Part shown: in pieces, positions 33,901-44,782 of the stretch
How positions within the stretch are numbered: position 1 is the stretch's first letter
How the letters are laid out: each line of letters starts with the position of its first letter
NCBI GenBank assembly: GCA_000711775.1
Contig: ARYC01000510.1
Span: forward strand, 89,861-153,860
Direction: 5' to 3'
Length of the DNA stretch: 64,000 nt
Source: Oxytricha trifallax
Lineage: Eukaryota > Ciliophora > Spirotrichea > Sporadotrichida > Oxytrichidae
Program-made: the position numbers and the translations under genes
The notes under the pieces: model-generated
Told to the model about the DNA's origin: nothing
Databases searched by the model: none
What the model saw: the letters and a program-made list of their open reading frames with translations, nothing else

Positions 33901-36290
33901 AGTCGTCTAGCTTTGAGATTTAAATATAAGTTAAGTAGGAGGTTATCAAAGAAGCTGTGCAAATTGAGGAGGAGGTTAAACAACCCGCCATAGAGCATTA
34001 ATAAATACCAGCCAAAGTTGATTATTAATGCAAAGAATGCAATAAAGTTTTCCCTTACAAGTCAACTTATAAGAGACACTTGAGAGATATACACAACGAT
34101 ATGCCAAGGTTATATCTCAAGCATTAAAAGAAAGATGGGAAGTATGTCTGCGAGTTTTGTGAGAAGCCATATTCTCATACTAGAGACCTCAAAGTGCACT
34201 TAAAGAATATGCACAATCAAAGTTTTGTCTTTATTCATGAACCTACAGGGAATAGATTTCTCTAAAAAAAATGAAGATCAAGACACCCAGTGGAGTCTCA
34301 GAGTTGAAGTAAGATAAAATGAAGAGAGCAGTCAAGAACTTTACAGTCTCTGATATCAATAAAATCATGGTTAAAATAGAAGCAATGAAGATTCCCATTT
34401 TTAAAATTATTGACTTAGATTCTTGCCGAGAAAGCTACCACACTCTTGAAGATAAAATAGAGAAGAGAGTCATTACTGATGATTAATATGCTTACAAGAT
34501 ATATCCATTCAATTACTTCCTTGCTGATGACAAGTTCCAAATGGAATTTGCAAATGAATATTATGCTCTTTAAAAGACAAAGTTCAATGAGTGTAGGCAT
34601 ATTATCTAGCTTGATGCTAAACTACTTGGTAAAGATCATGTAGCATTTAGACTTCCTATCCTCGAAATGATTTACAGAGAATTCTTATCTGACAATAGAT
34701 GTCAAAGAAAAATTGGCTAAATCGTATAGCAAATAGTTGAGGGTATTGAAGAGCTTCACAAGCTTGGTTATGTTCATAGAGACTTAAAGATAGAGAACAT
34801 CATGATAAACATTCAACCTCTAAAAGTTTATATCATTGATTTCAACAGAGCTTAAAGAGCGTAGGCCTCTGCATTAGGAAATGTATTAGGTACTCCAAGA
34901 TTTTTCCCAGAGAGAGAGGATTGGAGAGATGGAGACACTTAATGGGATATCTAGGCTCTAGCAGGAATAATAATAGAGAGCGACATGCCAAGAAACGATT
35001 ACTTTAACTGCAGGGGTGAGAGAGATTCTAAACAAAGAATCAAGCAATATTTAGATAAGTAAAAGATTAATGGAGGCATGAGAGAGCTTGCATACTCAAC
35101 CATCATCAAGCGAAGTTCAGATAATTAAATTACAATAGAAACAATCAAACACCATCTAAAAAAGATAAAATTCATAGAACTGTCATAAGACTCTAAGCTT
35201 TTATTTGTGTGAAATATTAAAAAAAACTCGCTTGTTACTAACATTTAAACATTAAACCCCTACATAAACCCAATTAAAACCCTAATAAAGTATGCGTTAA
35301 TAATCTACTTTTATCTATTAAAAACTCAGTCAAACAACTTCAGGGGTTTTGGGGGTTTTGAATGTAGGTGCCTTGGCACTTTCCTAATTGATTGATTAGA
35401 CTTTCGAAGTAGATGTACCCCTTGACTTTAGATGGGCTAAGGATCCCTGAGGCACTATCCATCTAGCTGTAATCCCTTCTTAAATATCATCCAATGAGGA
35501 TCCCATCCAATCTCGTGCTTCAGAGTCACAACATAGCATCTTCGCACCAAAGGGAAAATGCTCAGTTTTCAGGAGTGTTAATGCTGAGTTATTCTCGGTT
35601 ATCAGGCAATACAAGACCTTCTATCCCTCTTACTCCTGAAATCTTTGTGCTTAATACGAGTATATTCAACCCAAATGTGTTCGCAATATCATGCCCATCT
35701 CACCTGCAATGCTATAAGGAATCAGATGAACAACGCTAATACTCACCTTCCAACTCCTCGGAGCCTTTCAAGTATATATACATCCCCAGAGAGAGTTACA
35801 TGACTGTTTAACCCTACAAATCAACTGGTTCTCTATGGTAAGTATGCGATTTCAATGCTAGCAACGGTATTACAGTGAATGGCAAACAGTTCACTGCTTC
35901 ATCCTTCTTATCTCCATTTCCTATGGCTGTTAAAGCCTCAGTAGATTTGCCTTGATAGCTGGCAGGTTCACCAGAGATACTTAGTCATGCTACAGTTGCT
36001 CAAGTCACTAGAGTCAGGTAGCCTGAGATAAGGCTGTCGCCTTTAATGGCAGTGAGACTTAATGTTCTGATTCAATATAGCTTATTGATAAGACGGGGTT
36101 AATTAGTTTCTATTTAATTAAAAATATCTATTTTCACTGTTAATTGTTTTAAATACTTGTAAACTTAATCAAATTATAATAAACATCTATCAACAATTGT
36201 GCTATTTATTGTATTATTAAAGATTGAATGCTACCTTTTGTCACCTTTTTACCATGGGGTTTTGGGGTTTTATATATAAATAAACTGTTG
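30921..36290 (+). CDS. Unidentified host gene split by transposon B and three small IESs
   Basis: ATG 30921 opens MMNQQQQLAQINVLQMREKI...IQRFLPDQ up to 31240, where element B begins. After B (35364) the same strand resumes with NVGALALSQLIDQTFEVDVP LDFRWAKDP. It is then interrupted by IESs at 35440-35496, 35632-35752 and 35949-36038, each with an exact pointer. Spliced, the frame is continuous (RVQ-free summary: ...AKDP/IQSRASES..., ...YPSYS/SEPFKYIYIPRES..., ...VDLP/LMAVRLNVLIQYS). GC content of these MDSs is far above background. Coding character fades after about 36110. The domain is not recognised. Joining across B needs removal of the element and one of its flanking trinucleotides. Confidence 0.75.
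31384..32553 (+). CDS. 42-kDa-class DDE transposase of transposon B
   Basis: ATG 31384 (MRGLGSVYDSEYIDLLFKLR). HTH-like TSIAKLLHKSPATVRSH, then MFHRQFPELHIS. Catalytic triad: D in HADEAVFTF, D in LFVDNLSVHKTK, E in FNGIELYWGLLK, typical of IS630/Tc1. Frame changes near 31615 and 31975 break this copy. After VYINKF the frame stays open to TGA 32551-32553, overlapping the convergent 22-kDa gene, so the true end may be nearer 32410. Family enzymes are implicated in developmental DNA elimination in Oxytricha. Confidence 0.9.
32414..33205 (-). CDS. 22-kDa-class protein of transposon B
   Basis: ATG 33205 (MESMNDAMKIIKSQDFN). Core: MIEIPNYPEISVTNLYDDAM, LPERNFFLGVLATLKPEYLN; C-terminus KPGTAIYLMKERSKLNRERK and a K/E-rich tail ending at TGA 32416-32414. 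A 36-nt intron lies about 33049-33084 and a second, 26-nt intron (GTAAGC...TTATAG) about 32650-32675. Removing the second restores the frame, and it matches the intron position in A and C. One base is out of phase around the first intron. Function unknown. Confidence 0.8.
33627..35212 (+). CDS. 57-kDa-class zinc-finger kinase protein of transposon B
   Basis: Two C2H2 zinc fingers (CKECNKVFPYKSTYKRHLRD-IH and CEFCEKPYSHTRDLKVHLKN-MH), then a kinase-like domain with GYVHRDLKIENIMI (catalytic loop intact) and IIDFNRAQ (DFN for DFG), then FFPEREDWRDGDTQWDI. Stop TGA 35210-35212. One base is missing from an A-run at about 34264-34271, separating the fingers from the kinase part. Role not established; the fingers suggest DNA or RNA binding. 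Confidence 0.88.
35440..35496 (+). other. IES (57 bp), pointer AGGATCCC
   Basis: AGGATCCC at 35440-35447 and 35497-35504. Removal deletes an in-frame TGA and joins WAKDP to IQSRASES. Confidence 0.85.
35632..35752 (+). other. IES (121 bp), pointer ACTCCT
   Basis: ACTCCT at 35632-35637 and 35753-35758. Removal deletes a TGA just after the first copy and joins YPSYS to SEPFKYIYI. Confidence 0.85.
35949..36038 (+). other. IES (90 bp), pointer GCCTT
   Basis: GCCTT at 35949-35953 and 36039-36043. Removal deletes a TGA and joins ASVDLP to LMAVRLNVL. A nearby GCCT at 36021 is a less good alternative. Confidence 0.7.
36255..36270 (+). repeat. Orphan telomeric repeat G4T4G4T4
   Basis: GGGGTTTTGGGGTTTT, downstream of the gene starting at 30921 and in the orientation of a macronuclear 3' telomere. 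No TBE inverted repeat adjoins it. Confidence 0.9.
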
Positions 36291-36612
36291 AAATAAACTT
36301 TATTAATGGAAGGTAGATAGGTTAAATATGACGATTAATGATTAAATCAATTGATAGTCTTAAATCTATCAAAAGGATTCTAATTAATCATAGGAGATAG
36401 AATATCCTAATTAAATAATAAATTGTATTTCAGATAGAGACCTATTAAATTATTTATAATTATAAAAAATTGATTTAGATATTTTTCTTCTATGATGTAT
36501 CTTCAAATTATTTGACAATTACACTGATCATATTTTCGACCATTATTACTATTTTCTATTATCATAGCTATAGTCATTAAAATTTAAATGTAATCATTTT
36601 TTATATTTTTCA

Positions 36613-36830
36613 TACCATGTTTCAAGCTTATCAAAAAAAGTGATACACCTCTTTTGATCTAATAGAATAGGCCATGTTTCTCTTTTATATTTCATCGTCA
36701 AACTTTATCCTTTGATAATATATTTACTTCCACCAAGCTTTTTGAAGTTCTACATTACAACAAAGTTATTTGTATAATTTACAAGGTGTTTATGCTTGTT
36801 TATAATTAGTTTTATTCAATTTAAACCACT
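36613..36830 (-). CDS. Small unidentified coding segment
   Basis: Minus-strand frame NKHKHLVNYTNNFVVMQNFK then SLTMKYKRETWPILLDQKR and FFDKLETWYEKYKK before TGA. Coding-like composition; family not recognised. The plus-strand ORF at 36889-37071 next to it is of doubtful value. Confidence 0.45.
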
Positions 36831-37479
36831 TGTTAGTTATCAAAATCAAATTTAAAGTGATAAAGAAGCTGCGAATCTTCATGTTCACTTGAAAATGCTA
36901 CCATTGTTATGCTTAATACCAAGAGATGCCATCCAAACTCAAACCTTCAGTTTGCTAGCAATGATGCGAATGAAAAAGTTGACTAATTTATTACAACTTC
37001 TTAACAAACGAAACACATTATTCGATTTCTTAAGATATTATAAGTGTGAGAAGATATTTTCCTTAAATTGAACGCAAAGATGAATGATTTATGTATATTA
37101 TTAATTTACACAATAATTTTTTGTATATTTAATTAAGATTCAGCATTAATTAGTTTAAGAACTTTAAATTTTCAATCCTTAAAGCCTCTTCTTGTGCATT
37201 GAAGGTTAGTTATTACGATCTTCCATTTTTATCGAATTTAAATTTTAATTTAATTTCATATTTATTATTCTATATATGGCAATTATTTTGATAATTTTCT
37301 CGTGAGACAGCTATTCTATTATTGTCCCTCCACAAGTTTACCTCATAATTTTGAGGTATTTTTCATAAATATGCATAGAAAAATTCTTAAAAAACGTTCA
37401 ATGATTCTTAATAGATTTAAGTATATTCTAGGAGGATTCAGAACAATGTTCTATTTTTATCTAAAAAATCTATTAGGGA

Positions 37480-37800
37480 TACAAATATAGGCACTGAAGA
37501 AAAGAAAAAAAGATTAGTTCTAAATCATTATGGAGCCATAATAATTAAAATGGATTTTTAAGATTCCTGAATATTAGTAAGTAAAAAAGAAAAAAATGAG
37601 ATTAAAAAAAGTTTATTAAAAGTGTTAATTTAAAACATGGCAGATATTACAACATCTGCAACGAATGACTTTTATATTATATTTATTCTAAATTTATATT
37701 TTTTCTTAAATTTTATATAGATAATTCACAATGTTTAAGACTTTATGTTTCTAGTTAGAACGCCTCAAATATTTTTGGAGGTTTTGAACTTGATGATTAA
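37480..37800. repeat. Dispersed repeat, copy 1 (pair with 59195-59510)
   Basis: Diverged similarity in the same order: AAAAAGATTAGTT(C/A)TAAATC, then GATTC(C/T)TGAAT...AGTAAG, GGCAGATATTA, and GAACG(C/T)CT...TTTTGGAG...TTTTGAAC. A short plus ORF (37302-37490) precedes it. No terminal repeats seen. Confidence 0.6.
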
Positions 37801-38129
37801 TAATTTATTAAATTTATTCTTAGATATAAAATGATATAGCTTTAACCTATTTTCAGTTGTTTCTCTGTCTATACTACACTTGAATTTTACAATTTTTACA
37901 TGGAAAGCTTAATTTCTAGTTAACTAATTTAATAAAAGTAAAATGTCCTAAAATTTATTCATTTCAAAGATAAAAACTACATTAATAATCGCTAAATATA
38001 GTGTAATAAAATACGCGAATTGATAAATTTAAGCAATTAATAAAGCTATATTTACATATGTTTTGTAGTTAATTAATACTCAAGACTGAATGATAGAACT
38101 GTCAAAAAAGTAAGCAGTATTAATCATTT

Positions 38130-38410
38130 AAAGACACGGAGTTCAGTGATGATAGCCAAAGTCCTTTCAAATTGTTAGTAAATTAAATATATTAAACACT
38201 GTTTAATTTTTATACTGTCCAGGATTGTGGTGAAAAAGTTAATTTCTCAGAAAATTGGGACTCAAAAGGAGTCAATAACCCTGTTTAAAACATTTTCATG
38301 AAGTTGACCAAAGCGATTGGAATTTGCTAATATTTCGCATAATGATTCTATATTTGTTGACTTCGTATTTCTTCACAGATTATTATTATCAAATCTCAAT
38401 AAATTTGTAA
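38130..38410 (+). CDS. Unidentified coding segment with intron
   Basis: Exon DTEFSDDSQSPFKLL, a 45-nt intron 38178-38222 (GTAAAT...GTCCAG), then DCGEKVNFSENWDSKGVNNP and VQNIFMKLTKAIGIC. A frame change near 38335 leads to DSIFVDFVFLHRLLLSNLNK, then a GTAAG donor. Probably one or two MDSs of a larger gene; family unknown. Confidence 0.5.
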
Positions 38411-38429
38411 GTAAAGTTATTTACACCTT

Positions 38430-40060
38430 AATCCTTATGTTATAAATGTAATTATTAATGTTTTTATCATTAGTATTTTTTATTTACTCTAAAAAATATT
38501 GGAAAAGATTTTCTATATCGTTTTACCCTAAATATGATATTTAAAGCCAATAATTATTAAACAAATTATTCCAATTGAGTTACAATTAACTTATTTATAT
38601 TACTCCTAGAAGTTAAGATAAAATATTTAAATTGTAAATCCCGTGGTAGAAAGACATATAATCAAATTTTAATCTATTAATTTAATATTATGTTCATACC
38701 CACCATTTAAAGATAAATTAAACCTAAGAGTGTAAGAATATAGAATTTTTATATTTCAATCAAGATAATTGTAGAAAAGCGAAAGGTTTTAGCAATATAA
38801 TATTTAAGTACAAATATAAAAGCATGTTTTTTATAAGGAATTCTATCAAAAGCGTTTAAGTGAGAACTTTAGAGCTTTCGTTTTTTATAAACCTAAGAAT
38901 TTATATTTATAAATTGACTCAAATAAAAAAATTGAAAGTCAAACGACATACATGTAAAATGAGTATAAGTTATGTTTTGATACCCAATATTATTTAATTC
39001 AGTTACTTTATGACTAGTTGTTGATTTATTATAGATTATAAATTTAAATTAGAATAATAGTGAGAATATTCATTCTTTTCCATATCAGTTAAAATCTATA
39101 ATGATGCATTTTGAGATAATTATAATAATTTTCAAGCGCGTTAAAAACTTTCAAAAAGTTGGTAACGCGTCCATTAAATATATAATTATTAAAATGTATA
39201 ATATATACTACAATTGGACTCTTTCCTTATTAAATCTAAAATAATTTCACTTTTATCATCTTATATTTATATTAATATATTTCTTAAAAAATTAGTTAAT
39301 TGTGAGCTTATGCTCTATGATTTAATTTAATCTAAATAAATATTTTCTTTTTAGAATTTATCTTAATTCTATATAGATTTTACTTAATTCAAAAAAGTGA
39401 AGAATATTGTTCTAATAATCCCTAATATGTCTTTTCTGTGGATAATAAATTATTCTTATAGTATAATCATGAATCAAAAACTTTCTAAATCAACTTATAA
39501 TAAATCTATATAGACTTAGTATTAATCTATGTAGAGTTGTTTGAATCCTTAATTAGTTTTAATTTTGATAAAATATATTTAAATAAAAATTAAAACTTTA
39601 AAGACTAAGGATCACTAAATTATTATTCATATTTTCAAGCAAAGCTTAATAATTCTTTATTTTTAAATCATACCACTTTATTGAACTTAACATATTATTT
39701 AATAACTTATTTATTTACTCAACGTTAATCTTACTTAATTATACTTTAACTTAAAATTCATATATATTGTGATTTTTACACAATCACTATATTTGTTAAA
39801 TCAGTCATATTAAGAATTTTAACCGATTTTTTAAAGAGTGATTGCTCATTTTAAAATCTGTAATTTATTGTTAAAATATTATTAATCTGTTCATTTCTGT
39901 AATAATATAAAGATAAAATATCAAGGATTGACTTTACTTCACTTATAGTGAATTAAAGAATTAGAAAACTTTATAATTAAAATACAATTAAAATGATTAA
40001 TTGGGTATTGAATTACAAGAAATTCGTATTAATACTATTACTTAATAAATAAGAATTAAA
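38430..40060. other. AT-rich region without supported gene
   Basis: A 15-bp stem (CGCGTTAAAAACTTT against an imperfect complement) stands out at about 39138-39173, and another short inverted repeat near 39548-39612. Otherwise nothing with coding or repeat character. Confidence 0.45.
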
Positions 40061-40069
40061 ATGCAAAAA

Positions 40070-40390
40070 TTATATATAATCATGATTTTTTTTATAGAAA
40101 ATAAAGTGAATTACAAAATTAATCAATAATAATAGCAATAGTAATAGTATTAAAAATAAATGTAAATCTACAAAAAAACGTTTCATCTTCTTCGTCATCT
40201 TCCTCCTCATCGTAATATTCATCGCCATACTCCTCTTGTGCCCTTCTCTCTGTGACTTCTTGAACTCCCTCTTCGTTGACGCCTTCAGTCTTGCCAGGTG
40301 CAACACCTGTAAAAATAAAATGTTAGATATGTTTTTTGTAACTTACATTAATGTTGAATGGCACAGAGCACTCTGATCAGTCATTTTTTC
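40070..40390 (-). CDS. Small acidic-protein segment with 5' end related to the MCM5-IES insert
   Basis: ATG at 40384 (MTDQSALCHSTLM), 40-nt intron 40307-40346 (GTAAGT...TTACAG), then a frame KTEGVNEEGVQEVTERRAQ followed by an acidic run (EEYGDEYYDEEEDDEEDE). The basic alternative frame (MLHLARLKASTKREF...) seems less likely. The phase between the exons is not resolved. The start and intron resemble 8740-8805 on the plus strand. Confidence 0.4.
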
Positions 40391-40979
40391 ATTTTTGTTT
40401 ATTATTATGATTTTATTATTTAAATTTCAGCTTATTTCAAAAAAATTATGAATAATAAAAATTACAAATATGAAACCCTATTAGTGAAATGTTTCAAATT
40501 CTAATAATATATTAAATATTTAAATTTGCGATGATTTTTTCCCCTTTGCTTATATATACATAGCTTTTCTATCATAAATTTGTGAGTAATAACTCCTTCT
40601 AATGAAGTGGATTTAGTGAACTTTACAGAATGTATTGAAATCCAAGTAATTCCAATGTTGGATATGAGTGAAATAGAATCAAGTGTCGCATTCACTGTTG
40701 TTGGTTTTCTTTTCATGATCACTCACATACAATTTCAAGATATTGATCTTGAGTGATACTCGCCAACTCGTGGCATGCTATCGTAACTTCATCTTGGTTC
40801 TTGGATTATGCTTCGAGTACTTTCATAAACTCATCGAGTGACCTAAGGAATCTCTTGGATTTATCTGTAAGCGGTACTTCTAGATCATGGTATGCCTCTC
40901 GTGAGTCTTTTTCATGAGATTTGCTGGTTGCTATAGGATGAATCCATTTCTTTATTTTATGATTTAATATTATAGACAT
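40381..40979 (-). CDS. Unidentified helical protein
   Basis: ATG 40979 (MSIILNHKIKKWIHPIATSK), then SKRFLRSLDEFMKVLEAQSK and HELASITQDQYLEIV. A 32-nt intron at 40695-40726 (GTGAGT...AACAG) is followed by NATLDSISLISNIGITWISI and EGVITHKFMIEKLCIYK. Open to TGA 40383-40381. Family not recognised. Confidence 0.55.
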
Positions 40980-41034
40980 TTTTAATTACTTATTTATAAA
41001 ATATTATGACTTACATAAATTATATTAACTTTTC

Positions 41035-41566
41035 GCAGTTGATATACCGAACTGATTTCCCACAAGTGATAAGAAATAGGCTCATTCAATAGCTTTTTAA
41101 ATTTTTGGAGGGCGTCTTAAGTCTTCGACAGCAGATCTACTCCAAGTTAAGTTCGACATAATTTAGATTTTCAAAATAATTATTTTTAATATAATAATTA
41201 TTAATTTAAATTATTTGGTTTCGGAAATCATTAGTTAACTACCAAAAAGATAAGCTTCATAAGACATCATGCAAGCTCAAATACTTAGAGGATATCCACC
41301 AAGAATACGTTAAATCGCCTGTCAACTGCCTAATACTTAGCCTTACTTCAGTCACTGTGCTCTTTCTTTAATACGTGCAGTGACTAATTTACGGCACAAG
41401 CTCGACGGTATATTGTTCTCACATATGTACTTAAGCTATGAGTCATCAATATCTTGTAGATAGATGGGCTATGCAAGATGTCCATTTACTTCTTGGGTTT
41501 CTCGCTTGATCGAAGCTTGATTTTATTCAGTCGAAATTGGTTAAAGTCGATATCATGTGAAACCAT
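41035..41566 (-). CDS. Unidentified coding segments
   Basis: ATG 41566 opens MVSHDIDFNQFRLNKIKLRS...CAVNQSLHVLKKEHSD with TGA at 41350-41348, after which the same frame continues as SKAKYQAVDRRFNVFLVDIL. A second start at 41159 reads MSNLTWSRSAVEDLRRPPKI with TGA at 41084-41082 and coding-like continuation. Less AT-rich than its surroundings. The TGAs probably lie in unresolved IESs or mark decay. Confidence 0.45.
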
Positions 41567-42229
41567 AAAAATCAAAAGAAATATAAGAGGTTCTCCATGA
41601 AGTATTATATAAATTAATAATTTTGATTGATGTTTTGCTTATTCCTATTACATTGGCAAAAAGTAGTGTAATTATTATATTTATGCTTCTTTTTACCAAT
41701 CTATAAATAATATTACTATTTAACAAATAAAAGAAGGGTTTAATTGATGAAATGATCATTAAAATTTAATTAAATTTGTTTACATTTCAATTAATGTTTA
41801 AATCAAAACATTTCTTAGTAAAGTAAGAAAATTTTTTAATATTATAATTATATGCTTAATATGAATTTTGGTATGAATATAATTAAATTTAAATATATGA
41901 AATTTATAATTTTAGATATCATTTAAGTTTATAATTGCATATAAATTGTACGATAGATTTATACAATTTATAATTTAAAGTACAAATATTTTAATTAAAA
42001 CGAAGTAGTAACAAATATTAACTTTGTTTTTCTTAGTCGATATGAATTAAATTAAAAAAATTTATACTTAACTTAATAAGAGATATTCATAATGGAAACT
42101 TATATATCTCTTTATTTCTAATATCTTTATGAATTTCAAATTTTCATTTTATTTGACAGATTATAGAGTAGGAAAATTTGCAAGCATTTGTTAAATAATT
42201 GCATATGGTATTGACATCATCAACCTAGT

Positions 42230-42520
42230 CATTGCCTCCTAGAAACTTTTATAGTCCCTAATGCATACTGTTTTGGGCTTATCAAAATGTTAGACATGTA
42301 TTTATGGATTCTTAAGCTGCTATTGCTATAAAGAGTTTCCTAAAAATTCTCAATATTTTTAGGATTAATAAGAGAAGCTTTTTCAATTACGATTAAGCCT
42401 TGCCAACCGTAGCAGTGAAAAAACCCTTCATAAATTTATTTCTGAGTGACATGTAATAGAAGTAAATGAACTACCATATATTTTATTTCAAACTCTCTAG
42501 CATGCGTGAGCTCTATCTAT
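42230..42520 (-). CDS. Unidentified coding segment
   Basis: The minus strand reads EGFFHCYGWQGLIVIEKASL then INPKNIENFQETLYSNSSLR and HKYMSNILISPKQYALGTIK, ending in TGA near 42235. The upstream frame MLESLKQNIWQFIYFYYMSL is shifted by one. Family unknown. Confidence 0.45.
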
Positions 42521-42833
42521 TTCTAAAGCAATATTGAAAAATTACATGCCTAGAATAAAAACGTACGACTCCTGTATTTTATGCGATGATTTGATTAGAA
42601 CCAAGAATTTTTAAAAGAATTCAATGATATACAATACAAGATTTGAAATGGAGGCGAATCAATTACATTAATGAGATAGAATCTTAATATATAATAGAAT
42701 TGATAATTTAGATTTTTAATAATTAATAGTTATGATTGAAAATTTAAGATGAAAAAGAAGACTATGGTTACATTCATTTAAATTTGTATGTTATATTTTA
42801 TATATCAAACAATAATTTTAATAAAATTACTAG

Positions 42834-43344
42834 GCAAAGAGAAGAAACTACTGAAAGAAGTTCAAAATAGTTGGAAATAACAGTCTATATGCCTGATGAC
42901 TATAGATAAAAAGGACAATCGTTAAATGGCAAAGCTTTTTTATTTTTTTCCATTTTTAATATATTTAGCAAGGATCTAAATGTATAGGCGCCCATGATTC
43001 TTTAAAACTTGTTAAAATATGCTCCACACAATAACCTTCGAACTTAAAATAGAGCACATAACTGAGGATCATAGCAGAGTTATACTATGATAATTGATAT
43101 CAGAATTTATGGGAGTAAATTTTATTTGTATTTGGCTTATAAATTATATTAAAAACAATACATTCACCCTTGAAGATAAAAATAGCTAAGCTATTATATC
43201 CCAAATAAATATAATAATTAATAACTAATATTGGTTCATGGAAGTTGAATCAGTAACTCAGTACTTTTCAACAAAAAACTCCAATTATGTTATTCCACCT
43301 AGAAATGATAACAGAATGATAATTACTCTAGAGCTAAAGAAAAT
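42834..43344 (+). CDS. Unidentified multi-exon coding segments
   Basis: The first segment follows a TACTAG acceptor at 42833 (RQREETTERSSKQLEITVYM PDDY). The second (about 42985-43085) reads GAHDSLKLVKICSTQQPSNL. The third (about 43235-43344) reads WFMEVESVTQYFSTKNSNYV and IPPRNDNRMIITLELKK, ending at a GTAAGT donor at 43345. Segments share a strand and are separated by AT-rich DNA. No family recognised. Confidence 0.5.
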
Positions 43345-43359
43345 GTAAGTTTATTTTTA

Positions 43360-44782
43360 ATTTATAATATAATTTTTCGAATTATATGCAAAAGTAGTAT
43401 ATCTTTTTACTTTCGAAATCATTTGGTTTGTCTTATTACAAATGATATTTATTATCAGGATTCTGTGCTATAAAGCAAATTAACTCATGTTGTACAATTC
43501 AAAAATTTGTGAAAGCGATATATGGTGGTAGGAAATCCATTCATGAATTACTACATTTTAAAAATGCTATACTAATTTTGGATATTTATTTATTATTTTT
43601 AGTCAAAAAAATCAGATAATTATTTTTATAATACTTTCTTGGAGCTTACAAACTATTAAAAATAGTCTGGACTTTTTTATTCAAAGGGCTGATTGATTAA
43701 TTATTATACCACTTTTAATAATCAATTTATCCTCTTTCTTTACTTTTATTTCATCTGTTTTATACCTCTTTAAAACTATTGACTCTATTATTTTAAATAA
43801 ATGGATCTTATTATTTACTTTTTATTAATTCATTCAATAATAAAAATAATAATAATAATAATACTACAAACATTTTAGTGTAAATAAATTTTAATTGTAA
43901 GAACTTCTAAAATTTATGGAGAAATAAGATGGGTTCTCAGCTCATTCAGTTTTGAATTTTTTGTCCCAATATTTCCACATGATTTTAATTGCATATTTTT
44001 TGTTTTACGTAAACTCCAGAATCTACAGTTGCTTCTCTTGGTATAATAAAGTAGATTATAATATTTCTTATCTATTTATACTCGTAATAAAATTTTTCAT
44101 TTATATGTTCATGTAAGTTGAATTTTTCAATATTTTTTCTGAATCAAAATACATCTCCATTATATAAATAATTAATTTAAAACTTCCTTATAACACGCTA
44201 ATAATATTAGTGTTACTCAATTTTATATCCTCTAATCAAGTCAAATCATATAAGAAAAAATTTCAATATGAGTACGTAAACTAAACTTTAATGCATTACA
44301 AATAAATTAAAATTTCGTGGGGTTTCCAACGAAATTAATGGGATTACAGTTCTATTGATAGTTAAGGATTTTAGACATTTAATATTGAGAAGAAAAATAT
44401 CAATTAAGAAATATAAAGCATATTTACACAAAAAAATTGTAATATAAATTCATCTCTTCCTAGATGGTGAAAACATTTTATAAAGGTAATGAAAAGCAAG
44501 AAACGCAAATATTATAACTTTATTAACTACAAAGAAAGCTATATTTAAAAACTTAAAATAAAAAAAAGACCTAATGAGCGAAAAATTTGATCAGAAAAAA
44601 AATAGATTTATAAAAATGAAAATAAAATCCTAAAAAATTCCAAGTTTATTTGGCTAGGAATACATACTAACATTCATAGAGTTCTTATAGCTTATTAATA
44701 ACAATATTTAATCTATTTCTCATAATTATTAATTCGTACTCGAATATATTATTTTAAAATTTTAAATAATAATTTTATTTTT
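43360..44782. other. AT-rich region without supported gene
   Basis: Possible scraps of coding on the plus strand near 43430-43560; otherwise background-like DNA up to the foldback element. Confidence 0.4.

Larger units (their letters stand above)
31247..35363 (+). mobile_element. TBE1-like transposon 'B' with C4A4 telomeric ends
   Basis: About 4.1 kb, the length known for Oxytricha TBE1. The ends are CAAAACCCCAAAACCC (31247) and GGGGTTTTGGGGGTTTTG (to 35363), followed inward by a long inverted repeat (about 80-130 bp; GACTATTAGTGCATACTTTA region at left, its complement at right). It encodes transposase (+), 22-kDa protein (-) and zinc-finger kinase (+). Flanks are AGT and AAT, close to the ANT target of TBEs but not identical. 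It sits inside an MDS-MDS junction of the gene starting at 30921, so it functions as an IES there. Confidence 0.92.

Noticed and set aside
24687-36270. A single 11.6-kb composite element bounded by C4A4 on the left and G4T4 on the right
   Set aside because: The inner sequences next to the two telomeric runs do not match each other, the right one lacks the terminal G of TBE ends, and the interior contains an unrelated host gene and a separate complete TBE.
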